Assembly: GCA_947489315.1 (NCBI GenBank)
Contig: CANLCX010000002.1
Location: 620,001 to 684,000 of the forward strand
Source: an uncultured Sphingomonadaceae bacterium
GTDB lineage: Bacteria; Pseudomonadota; Alphaproteobacteria; Sphingomonadales; Sphingomonadaceae
Length of the DNA: 64,000 nucleotides
Direction of reading: 5' to 3'
The position numbers were made by a program, and so were the translations under genes. Below, in pieces: positions 17,500-24,341 of the stretch (positions within the stretch are counted from its first letter, which is position 1; each line of letters starts with the position of its first letter). The notes below the pieces were generated by a model that made no database searches, was not told the origin of the DNA, and saw only the letters and a list, made by a program, of their open reading frames with translations.

Positions 17500-18213
17500 A
17501 TGCGCCCATCAGGACGCGCGCTCGACGAGATGCGCTCTATTTCTATCGAAACCGGATTTACCAAACATGCTGAAGGGTCTTGCCTGATCAGCTTTGGTGA
17601 TACCAAGGTCATTTGCACCGCGAGTATCGAAGAGCGCATTCCGCCTTGGCTTCGCGGCAAAGGAGAAGGCTGGGTCACCGGCGAATATTCGATGCTGCCC
17701 CGGGCAACAAATACCCGCAATTCACGCGAAGCGGCGCGCGGCAAACAATCTGGCAGGACACAGGAAATTCAACGCCTTATCGGACGTTCTTTGCGTGCCG
17801 TGGTGGATATGAAGAAACTCGGCGAGCGGCAGATTACGGTCGATTGCGATGTTATTCAGGCCGATGGCGGTACGCGGACAGCGTCCATTAGTGGCGCTTG
17901 GGTTGCCCTGCGACTGGCGGTAAACGGGCTGCTTGATGAGAAATTGATCAGCGAAGATCCGATTGAACAGAAAATCGCTGCGATTAGCTGTGGAATCTAC
18001 AACGGCAATCCTGTGCTCGACCTCGATTATGATGAGGATAGCAATGCCGGTGCTGATGCCAATTTTGTGCTGACCGGCGACGGCAATATTGCTGAGGCTC
18101 AGGCAACAGCTGAAGGTGAGACATTTGACGACGAAGGCCTTATGCGCTTGATGCGCCTTGCCAAAATCGGTTGCGGCCAGATTTTCGAGGCGCAGGATAA
18201 AGCGGTTTCCTAA
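17500..18213 (+). CDS. rph: Ribonuclease PH
   Basis: 237 aa, standard length. The phosphorolytic core is visible: [58 protein letters not shown], and the [11 protein letters not shown] motif. It trims tRNA 3' ends using phosphate. ATG at 17500 has AGGAG 7 bases upstream; the frame upstream to 17449 is ignored. It is followed by rdgB, nine bases after its stop, an arrangement common in sphingomonads. Confidence 0.97.
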   Translation: MRPSGRALDEMRSISIETGFTKHAEGSCLISFGDTKVICTASIEERIPPWLRGKGEGWVTGEYSMLPRATNTRNSREAARGKQSGRTQEIQRLIGRSLRAVVDMKKLGERQITVDCDVIQADGGTRTASISGAWVALRLAVNGLLDEKLISEDPIEQKIAAISCGIYNGNPVLDLDYDEDSNAGADANFVLTGDGNIAEAQATAEGETFDDEGLMRLMRLAKIGCGQIFEAQDKAVS

Positions 18214-18222
18214 GACATAGTG

Positions 18223-18855
18223 ATGACCGAACACCGCAAACTCTCTCCGGGCAAACTGATCATTGCCAGTCATAATCAGGGCAAGGTGCGAGAAATTCGC
18301 GCCTTGCTGGCACCCTTTGGTATAGAACCGGTGTCGGCCGGAGAGCTGGACTTGCCGGAGCCGGAAGAGACCGGAACCACCTTTGCGGAAAACGCGCTAC
18401 TGAAGGCTCAGGCAAGTGCTGAGGGCGCCAATTGCGTAGCGCTCTCAGACGATAGCGGGCTCTGCGTTACCGCGCTAAATGGCGCGCCGGGTGTCTATAC
18501 CGCCGACTGGGCTGAAGCTGATACTTACGAAGGTGGGCCCGGTCGCGACTGGTACATGGCGATGGGTAAGGTCGAAGGAAAGCTGGCCGAACAGGGGCCA
18601 GATGTTGACCGCAGCGCTCATTTTGTCTGCACTTTAGCTCTTGCTTGGCCTGATGGGCATTCGGAAGTATTCGAAGGTTCCGTGCAAGGCACATTAGTTT
18701 GGCCGCCGCGCGGGAAGCTGGGCTTTGGCTATGACCCTGTCTTCCAACCCATTGGTTTTAAACAAACTTTTGCAGAATTGGACCCCCAACAGAAGCATGA
18801 CATGAGCCACCGCGCGGATGCTTTCGACAAGCTGGTAAAAGCCTGTTTCGACTGA
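18223..18855 (+). CDS. rdgB: Non-canonical purine NTP pyrophosphatase (RdgB/HAM1)
   Basis: A 210-aa Ham1 family protein: [14 protein letters not shown] (substrate-binding N-terminus), [23 protein letters not shown] with the catalytic Asp, and the C-terminal FGYDPVFQP and [10 protein letters not shown] motifs. It hydrolyses dITP/XTP to keep damaged purines out of nucleic acid. ATG at 18223 is used; GTG one codon earlier is possible. It is co-oriented with rph. Confidence 0.97.
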   Translation: MTEHRKLSPGKLIIASHNQGKVREIRALLAPFGIEPVSAGELDLPEPEETGTTFAENALLKAQASAEGANCVALSDDSGLCVTALNGAPGVYTADWAEADTYEGGPGRDWYMAMGKVEGKLAEQGPDVDRSAHFVCTLALAWPDGHSEVFEGSVQGTLVWPPRGKLGFGYDPVFQPIGFKQTFAELDPQQKHDMSHRADAFDKLVKACFD

Positions 18856-18865
18856 GCCAGCTTAC

Positions 18866-19540
18866 TTAAGGTACTGTTCTACCAATGAAATTGCCCGGTG
18901 GGCTATAGCGGCACACTAGCACGTCGCGTTGGGCGTTGCTCGCAACGCCGCATCCAATCTTGGTCGTACTTCGCCAGATGATCTGGGTATAGTGGCCTAC
19001 ATCCTGCCATCGACCGGTGGAACTGACATCCGGGAAGGTGCCGGCCACAAAAAATTGCTTTTCGTTGATCCAACCGTCGACCATATCCTGAAAAGAAAAC
19101 GCGCCCGCTGTTCCCGCCCAGAGATTCTCGCCCTGATTGGGTCGCGCAGAGCCGGGGCTGTGTTCAAACCGGCCATTGGCGATTAGCGTTTCCGCGTAAT
19201 CCAGAGCCGCAGCACTCAGCGCGGCGTCCAGTTCAACCGCTGGCACACCGACTTCGGCGCGCTCTGCGTTATGAGCAGCCAGCATGACCTGCAGCATCGT
19301 GCTGCCTGGGGGTGTTGGAGTGGGCGTAGGGGTTGGCGTCGGCGTAGGAGTTGGCGTTGGCGCGGGGGTCGGTGTAGGTGCCGGCGTTGGCGCTGGAGTC
19401 GGCGTCGGTGCTGGCGTCGGAGTACCGGGCAGCGTCACCGCTGGCGGACTGGCGCTTTCGCCGCCGCAACCAACCAATAGTACCAGCATTGCTGCTTGCA
19501 AGAAATAACGTCCCTGCTTAGTGGTGCGCTGATGCTTCAT
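18866..19540 (-). CDS. CAP-domain lipoprotein with Pro/Thr-repeat linker
   Basis: The N-terminal signal ends in a lipobox (VLLVGC), so the protein is probably an outer-membrane or surface lipoprotein. Residues ~38-78 are a PT/PTPA tandem repeat linker, visible as a GT-rich tract at 19310-19425. The rest is a CAP/SCP domain: [40 protein letters not shown]. Bacterial CAP proteins bind or act on envelope ligands; the role here is unknown. AGAGGA lies 6 bases before the ATG. The first nine bases overlap the start of the divergent hemW. Confidence 0.88.
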   Translation of the reverse strand: MKHQRTTKQGRYFLQAAMLVLLVGCGGESASPPAVTLPGTPTPAPTPTPAPTPAPTPTPAPTPTPTPTPTPTPTPTPPGSTMLQVMLAAHNAERAEVGVPAVELDAALSAAALDYAETLIANGRFEHSPGSARPNQGENLWAGTAGAFSFQDMVDGWINEKQFFVAGTFPDVSSTGRWQDVGHYTQIIWRSTTKIGCGVASNAQRDVLVCRYSPPGNFIGRTVP

Positions 19541-20728
19541 AATCCGTCCTCTCCCCTTTCAGCGCAGCAGACGAACCGTGAAGAGATTGCTCTCTATATC
19601 CACTGGCCGTTCTGTATCGCCAAATGTCCCTATTGCGACTTCAACAGCCATGTCCGTGATCAAGTCGATCATGAAGCATGGCAGAACGCCCTTCTTCTCG
19701 ACCTCAGGCATGAACATAAAGTTAACCCAAGCCCTCGGATTAGCTCGGTTTTTTTTGGTGGCGGCACCCCGTCGCTCATGCGCCCTCAGCTCGTCGCTAA
19801 GCTGATTGCAGAAGCCGATAAGCTGTGGGGACTGATCGAAGGTTGCGAGATCACATTGGAGGCCAATCCCTCCTCGGTCGAGGCCAGTAAATTTGCCGAC
19901 CTCGCATCTGCTGGCGTGAACCGTGTTTCCTTGGGATTACAGTCACTTGATGATCAAACATTGGAGTTTCTAGGCCGCGCACATGATGTCAAAGAAGGCC
20001 TTGCCGCGCTCGCCACAGCACAGCAGAATTTCGGCCGTGTGAACTTTGACCTGATTTATGCACGTCCCGGCCAAAACTTGGATGATTGGCAGGCGGAGCT
20101 GGAACAAGCGCTGGGTTTTGGCACCGACCATCTCTCGCTCTATCAGCTCACGATCGAACCCGGCACCCGCTTTGAAACATTGGTGCGAACCGGACAGCTT
20201 GTCCCCGCCGATGATGATCATTGCGCTGACCTGTTTGATTTAACGCAGGAGATAACCACAGCGGCGGGCCTGCCTGCTTATGAGATTAGCAATCATGCCC
20301 GCATCGGTCAGGAGAGCCGCCACAACCTCACCTACTGGCGCTATGGCGACTATATCGGCATCGGCCCTGGCGCACACGGGCGGCGGCTAAGCACAGCGAC
20401 CGAGCGGCATAAGAAGCCGGAGAATTTTCTGTCGGCAGTTGAACGCAATGGCAATGGTTTGAAAGTGGAACAGGCGCTGTCTCCGGATGTTCAGGCCGCA
20501 GAAGCCCTGATGATGGGGCTGCGACTGGGCGAAGGCGTTGATTTGGCGACGTTGGCCGAGAAAACCGGATTGGCGATGGCCGCGATGGTGGATGAGACAG
20601 AAATACAGAAGCTCTGTGGTCTCGGCTTCGTTGATCAGGAAGGTGATCATCTTACCGTCAAACCCAAAGGCATGCCGCTGCTCGACGCGATGCTACCAAA
20701 GATTATAGCTGACGTGCTCCGCACTTGA
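19532..20728 (+). CDS. hemW: Radical SAM protein HemW (heme chaperone)
   Basis: About 398 aa, with the radical SAM motif CxxxCxxC (FCIAKCPYCDFN), VFFGGGTPSLM, the GVNRVSLGLQSLDD block and a HemN-like C-terminal domain. HemW relatives lack true coproporphyrinogen oxidase activity and deliver heme to membrane enzymes. The start at ATG 19532 has no strong ribosome binding site and overlaps the divergent CAP gene by nine bases. Its stop codon lies inside the left arm of a 27-base inverted repeat (20714-20790). Confidence 0.94.
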   Translation: MLHNPSSPLSAQQTNREEIALYIHWPFCIAKCPYCDFNSHVRDQVDHEAWQNALLLDLRHEHKVNPSPRISSVFFGGGTPSLMRPQLVAKLIAEADKLWGLIEGCEITLEANPSSVEASKFADLASAGVNRVSLGLQSLDDQTLEFLGRAHDVKEGLAALATAQQNFGRVNFDLIYARPGQNLDDWQAELEQALGFGTDHLSLYQLTIEPGTRFETLVRTGQLVPADDDHCADLFDLTQEITTAAGLPAYEISNHARIGQESRHNLTYWRYGDYIGIGPGAHGRRLSTATERHKKPENFLSAVERNGNGLKVEQALSPDVQAAEALMMGLRLGEGVDLATLAEKTGLAMAAMVDETEIQKLCGLGFVDQEGDHLTVKPKGMPLLDAMLPKIIADVLRT

Positions 20729-20790
20729 TGCGGAGCCTAGAATGGCTGTTACGCTCTCAAACCCTAGGCTCCGCATCAAGTGAGGAGCAC
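20714..20790. repeat. REP/BIME-like inverted repeat overlapping hemW stop
   Basis: The left arm 20714-20740 and right arm 20764-20790 are 27 bases each and match in 26 positions as inverted copies. Each arm also folds on itself (CTCCGCA-CTTGA-TGCGGAG). No T run follows, so it looks more like a repetitive extragenic palindrome doublet than a terminator, though it may slow transcription between hemW and xerC. The left arm contributes the last codons and stop of hemW. Confidence 0.8.
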
Positions 20791-20838
20791 AACAGCGGAT
20801 ATTTGGACTTTATCCGCCAGCGCTGCTAGATTCTGCCC

Positions 20839-21750
20839 ATGGATAGCGCCAACGCCCTTGTGAAGGACTTTTCCCGCCATTTGCGCGAAGGGCGGCGGCG
20901 TTCGCTACATACGGTGCGCGCCTATGTGACAACGGCAGAGCGGTTCTGTGCTTTTCTGATGGAGCATATCGGCGGCGCTGTTGGTTCAAAGGAAATCAAG
21001 GCTCTGAAGCAGGCCGATATCCGATCCTATCTCGCCTTTCGGCGCGGCGATGGACTGTCTAACAACAGCGCTGCGCGGGAATTATCAGCAATCCGGGCCT
21101 TCCTGAAATTTGTCGGCGGTGGCGCGGACGATAACAGCGCGCAAATCCCGAAGATCAAAGGCCCCAAGGTCACGCGCGGCGTCCCCCGTCCGGCCTCTCC
21201 CGATGATATCATCGCGATGGCCGAGGATATCGCCGAAAGCGCCAGCGAAGGTTGGGTAGGCGCACGCGACTGGGCGGTGTTGCTGCTGCTCTATGGATCG
21301 GGCCTGCGGATCAGCGAAGCGCTCGACCTGACCGGCGACGCCCTGCCCTTGTCCGATACGCTACGCGTTACCGGAAAACGGGACAAAACCCGGATCGTGC
21401 CGCTGCTTCCCAAGGTACGCGAAGCGATGGAGCATTATGTCGATCTATGCCCGCACCCTATGACGGCAGAACAGGCCTTTTTTCGCGGCAAGCGCGGCGG
21501 CCCCCTCTCGCCCAATCTGATCCGCCGCGTGGTCCAACAGGCGCGCGGAAAGCTAGGCATATCGGACAAGACAACGCCCCATGCCTTGCGCCACAGCTTC
21601 GCGACCCACTTGCTGGCCGGTGGAGCCGATCTGCGAAGCCTGCAGGAATTGCTCGGTCATGCTAGCCTTAGCAGTACGCAAGTTTATACAGCGGTCGACG
21701 CGGCGCATCTGCTGGATGTGTATCAGAATGCGCATCCGCGGGCGAGTTGA
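20839..21750 (+). CDS. xerC: Tyrosine recombinase XerC
   Basis: A 303-aa tyrosine recombinase with a SAM-like N-terminal domain (HTVRAYVTTAERFCAFL) and the full catalytic set: Arg in YGSGLRISEAL, Lys in TGKRDKTRIVPL, HALRHSFATHLL, LGHASLSSTQ and the nucleophile in VYTAV. The length and lack of extensions fit the housekeeping XerC that resolves chromosome dimers at dif with XerD. It borders the accessory region with palindromic repeats, but nothing in its sequence marks it as an integron or phage integrase. Confidence 0.93.
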   Translation: MDSANALVKDFSRHLREGRRRSLHTVRAYVTTAERFCAFLMEHIGGAVGSKEIKALKQADIRSYLAFRRGDGLSNNSAARELSAIRAFLKFVGGGADDNSAQIPKIKGPKVTRGVPRPASPDDIIAMAEDIAESASEGWVGARDWAVLLLLYGSGLRISEALDLTGDALPLSDTLRVTGKRDKTRIVPLLPKVREAMEHYVDLCPHPMTAEQAFFRGKRGGPLSPNLIRRVVQQARGKLGISDKTTPHALRHSFATHLLAGGADLRSLQELLGHASLSSTQVYTAVDAAHLLDVYQNAHPRAS

Positions 21751-21764
21751 GCGTTCCTTTATGT

Positions 21765-21798
21765 AATGTCCGTTTCTGCGCCCAAAGCGGACACTAGA
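21765..21798. repeat. TGTCCGCTTT palindrome, copy A
   Basis: An imperfect palindrome, TGTCCG-TTTC...CAAAG-CGGACA, starting 14 bases after the xerC stop codon. On the minus strand it reads like copies B and F2 (GTCCGCTTTGGGCGCAGAA). Confidence 0.75.
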
Positions 21799-21859
21799 AA
21801 CTCATGTAAAAACCCGTTTCTTCATTGCAGTTGAATTCAAAAAGCATAATTAGGAATGC

Positions 21860-22264
21860 ATGCCCAACGCTCAGACGATCCATATTGCAGTTGCGATTAT
21901 CAATCGATCAGACGGAAAGACATTGCTTGTAAGAAAGCAAGACACCTCTGCGTTTATGTAAGCTGGGGGCAAGATTGAGATGATGGAAGGTCCGGTCGAA
22001 GCGCTTTGTCGAGAGCTGTTTGAAGAACTTGGGATGCAAGTTGATACTCTAGCACCAAGATATATTGGTCGGTTTGAAACTCCTGCTGCCAATGAACCGG
22101 GGTGGTTGGTCCATGCTGAAATATATGCTCTTGAAGCTACTGATCTGGTTGTTCCCGCTGCCGAAATTGCTGAAATCGCTTGAGTTAATCCAAACAACGT
22201 TGGTTCGCTTGAACTTGCTCCATTAACTCGGAATCATATTCTACCATTTGTTCGATCAATGTGA
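21860..22264 (+). pseudogene. NUDIX hydrolase pseudogene (two in-frame nonsense codons)
   Basis: One reading frame from ATG 21860 to TGA 22262-22264 gives a complete ~134-codon NUDIX protein: MPNAQTIHIAVAIINRSD, a perfect Nudix box (GGKIEMMEGPVEALCRELFEELGM) and a C-terminal end LTRNHILPFVRSM. It is interrupted by TAA at 21959-21961, just before the Nudix box where Gln (CAA) is expected, and TGA at 22181-22183 where Trp (TGG) is likely. Each is one transition away from sense. The otherwise intact protein suggests very recent inactivation. Copies A and B of the palindrome flank it. Confidence 0.85.
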
Positions 22265-22271
22265 GTTGATC

Positions 22272-22308
22272 GCGTCTGCTTTGGGCGCAGAAGCGGGACA
22301 TTGGAATT
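22272..22308. repeat. TGTCCGCTTT palindrome, copy B
   Basis: Starts with GCGTCTGCTTTGGGCGCA, then an AAGCGGGACATT right arm and GGAATTT. It begins eight bases after the NUDIX stop and ends 28 bases before the next gene's ATG. It is nearly identical over about 37 bases to copy F2 at 28921-28956. Confidence 0.85.
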
Positions 22309-22336
22309 TATCAATGAGTGTGGCACTATTTTTAAA

Positions 22337-23233
22337 ATGCATAATGATGCTTATCATATTGATGAGAGTATAGTCCGCAAGTTGGTGAATGCTCAGTTTG
22401 GGAATTGGTCACACCTAACGCTTAGGCGCATTGATTCAACTGGTACCGACAATGCAATCTTTCGGCTTGGCGATGAATTGTGCATACGGTTACCACTAAT
22501 TCCTTCCGCCTCAGAAAAACTGAGCAAAGAGCTCGCTTGCTTACCATTCCTACCCGCTCTGCCGTTGGAAATCCCAAGGCTTATGGGGTCCGGCAATGCT
22601 ACTGAAGACTATCACAGCCGTTGGGCAGTCCATCAATGGATAGACGGCAATAACGTGCAAGCAGAAGGTCTCAACGATATGCATGAGGCAGCAGAATCGT
22701 TAGCGAACTTCATTTGCATCCTACATAGTAGCGATGCCTCTATGATTCCGTCATGTGGGCAGCACAACAACTTTCGAGGATGCCCGTTGGCGAAAAGAGA
22801 CAAGCTAACGCGGCAGGCTATTTCGAACCTGTCTGATATCTATGATGCTGCCTCGTTGCAGGCTTTTTGGGAGAATGCATTGACTATCCCAACTTGGACA
22901 AATGACTCTGTTCCAATTCATGGAGATATACATGCAGGCAATTTATTGATGAAAAATGGAGAAATCACTGCTGTTCTTGACTTTGGATTGATGGGCTTTG
23001 GGGATCCTGCCGTCGATCTAATTGTAAATTGGTCGTTGCTACCAAAAGGCGCTCGCGAGCGCTTTCGCGATATCCTGAAAACAGATGATGACACTTGGTT
23101 TCGAGGACGAAGTTGGGCGTTTTCGACGGCTTTGATTGCTCTTTCGTATTACCATCTTTCAAATCGGTTTATGACTGCAATGTCAAAGCACGTCATTTCA
23201 GAAGTGCTTGAGGACTTCAGGTCAACCGGATAG
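22337..23233 (+). CDS. Aminoglycoside phosphotransferase (APH) family protein
   Basis: A 298-aa kinase-fold protein with the APH catalytic signature VPIHGDIHAGNLLM (Brenner motif) and the metal-binding VLDFGLMGFGDPAVDLI. Family members phosphorylate aminoglycosides, homoserine, choline or other small alcohols; there is no basis to claim drug resistance. ATG at 22337 begins the recognisable product (HIDESIVRKLV); the frame runs upstream to 22301 inside the palindromic repeat. The gene is flanked by palindrome copies B and C, like the methyltransferase at 29.0 kb. Confidence 0.88.
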   Translation: MHNDAYHIDESIVRKLVNAQFGNWSHLTLRRIDSTGTDNAIFRLGDELCIRLPLIPSASEKLSKELACLPFLPALPLEIPRLMGSGNATEDYHSRWAVHQWIDGNNVQAEGLNDMHEAAESLANFICILHSSDASMIPSCGQHNNFRGCPLAKRDKLTRQAISNLSDIYDAASLQAFWENALTIPTWTNDSVPIHGDIHAGNLLMKNGEITAVLDFGLMGFGDPAVDLIVNWSLLPKGARERFRDILKTDDDTWFRGRSWAFSTALIALSYYHLSNRFMTAMSKHVISEVLEDFRSTG

Positions 23234-23250
23234 TTCTTCGTACATCAAGC

Positions 23251-23281
23251 TAATGCCCGCTTTCGGGATATTAAGGACTCC
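23251..23281. repeat. TGTCCGCTTT palindrome, copy C
   Basis: TAATGCCCGCTTTCGGGATA with a decayed right arm (AAGGACT), 17 bases after the stop of the phosphotransferase-like gene. Same variant as copies E, F1 and G (TAATGTCCGCTTTCGGGAT). Confidence 0.65.
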
Positions 23282-23489
23282 GGAATTGTTCCAAATAAGC
23301 AGCTATCGTGCAAATAGGGACCAACAGTCGAATTTGTACAATTCAACAACTGCCGCCGGTGCTAACTCCGATCTCGGAACGATATTTGCGACCCGTTGTT
23401 CCAATGCCCCGTTCGACTATCCCGGTCGGCGGGGCTTATTTTTTTAAGCTGATCTGCCCAACCCAATGCCTGCCTAGAAATCTTCTTGA

Positions 23490-23867
23490 ACATCCTTACG
23501 CAAGTTCAATCGAACCCAAGGCCTTTTACGTGAAAGCCTGTGGAAGCAAACAGCCGTTGCTCTAGATTTTTTCCACGCCCATCTGCCCTATTGGGAAATG
23601 CAACCATGCAACGCACTGATGGACCGAAAAGATGCCTATTGTCTGGGCAAGACAGGTGACATTTATACTGTATATTTGTTCGATGGCGGAACCGCAATTA
23701 TTGACGTGGGCGGCAGCGGTGGCAGCTATACCATTTCCTATCATGATCCTGTGTCCGGCAACCGGGTGCAAGGAGAAGCTGCAGTTGTTACTGAAAACGG
23801 TCAACTAAGACTGACTGCACCATCGGCAACGAAAGGCAAAGATTGGATCGTGCTCCTCCAGTCGTAA
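23490..23867 (+). pseudogene. C-terminal remnant of a DUF4038/apiosidase-like protein
   Basis: Read from 23490, the frame gives RESLWKQTAVALDFFHAHLPYWEM, then DAYCLGKTGDIYTVYLFDGGTAIIDVGGSGG and KGKDWIVLLQS. This is the end of the catalytic domain plus the small beta-sandwich called the putative collagen-binding domain in DUF4038 glycosidase-like proteins. Upstream the frame closes at TGA 23487-23489 and no N-terminal domain is present, so about 80% of the gene is missing. Gene callers would report only a small ORF from ATG 23598. Confidence 0.7.
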
Positions 23868-24095
23868 CAGCTTTGTCTCTTCAGAAAACGGAACGAAGAC
23901 GCAAGGATGTCAAACTAGCGACAGCTGGAGGAGATTTCGGCAGATCCACTGCGAGCTCCGTCCTTAACTATGAACATCGTTGAGGTTGATCAGCTGTGAC
24001 AGCAGTGAGGCTCTGCAGCACGATGCGCGCGGAGGGTGTCACCAGCAAAAGCCGCAAAAATTTGTTCCCAAGAAGACATACACTCCCAAGTGGAC
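23868..24095. other. Intergenic region, nothing recognised
   Basis: About 230 bases between the DUF4038 remnant and the terminator of the small minus-strand gene. I see no supported coding frame; the frame at 23968-24216 minus runs through the terminator and is not believable. Confidence 0.4.
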
Positions 24096-24126
24096 AAAAA
24101 AAACGGCGGAAAGTCCCACCGTTTTT
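24096..24126 (-). terminator. Terminator downstream of the 34-aa ORF
   Basis: On the minus strand ACGGTGGGACTTTCCGCCGT is followed by eight T residues. The plus strand also has a T run, so it may act in both directions. It lies about 26 bases after the small ORF's stop. Confidence 0.75.
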
Positions 24127-24151
24127 GTTAACTTTTAGGCCTTTTTTCAGA

Positions 24152-24256
24152 CTAGTCCCAACTAGAACCACCGAAAAACCAGTCCCAGAATCCCTTGACA
24201 GGTTGATTCTTTTCAAGCAATTTTTTGCCTAAAGCTTTGGAATCAGGTGTATTCAT
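24152..24256 (-). CDS. Small protein of 34 aa, unrecognised
   Basis: ATG at 24256 with AAGGGG 10 bases upstream opens a 34-codon frame. It is hydrophilic at first (MNTPDSKALGKKLLEKNQ) and ends in an aromatic stretch VKGFWDWFFGGSSWD before TAG. The terminator follows and a promoter-like pair (TTGTTG, 17 bases, TACTAT) lies 50-90 bases upstream, so it may be an independent unit although it follows the CHASE2-EAL gene by 85 bases on the same strand. No family is recognised. A non-coding RNA at this locus is the alternative. Confidence 0.55.
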   Translation of the reverse strand: MNTPDSKALGKKLLEKNQPVKGFWDWFFGGSSWD

Positions 24257-24341
24257 AACTCGCACCCCTTGTTTTAACAACCAGCGACCTTGCTGAAGCT
24301 TAAAGATAGTATATACAAATATGGTTTACAACAAATTAATG

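Noticed and set aside
17403-17744. N-terminal extension of hrcA to a 461-aa product
   Set aside because: It lies antisense to rph and lacks HrcA similarity; the family start is MTTTSITDM at 17402.
19310-19425. CRISPR-like or minisatellite array
   Set aside because: The short GT-rich units encode the PT/PTPA linker of the CAP lipoprotein; there are no spacers.
23968-24216. 82-codon minus-strand frame
   Set aside because: It runs through the terminator and overlaps the 34-aa ORF in another frame; no family resemblance.
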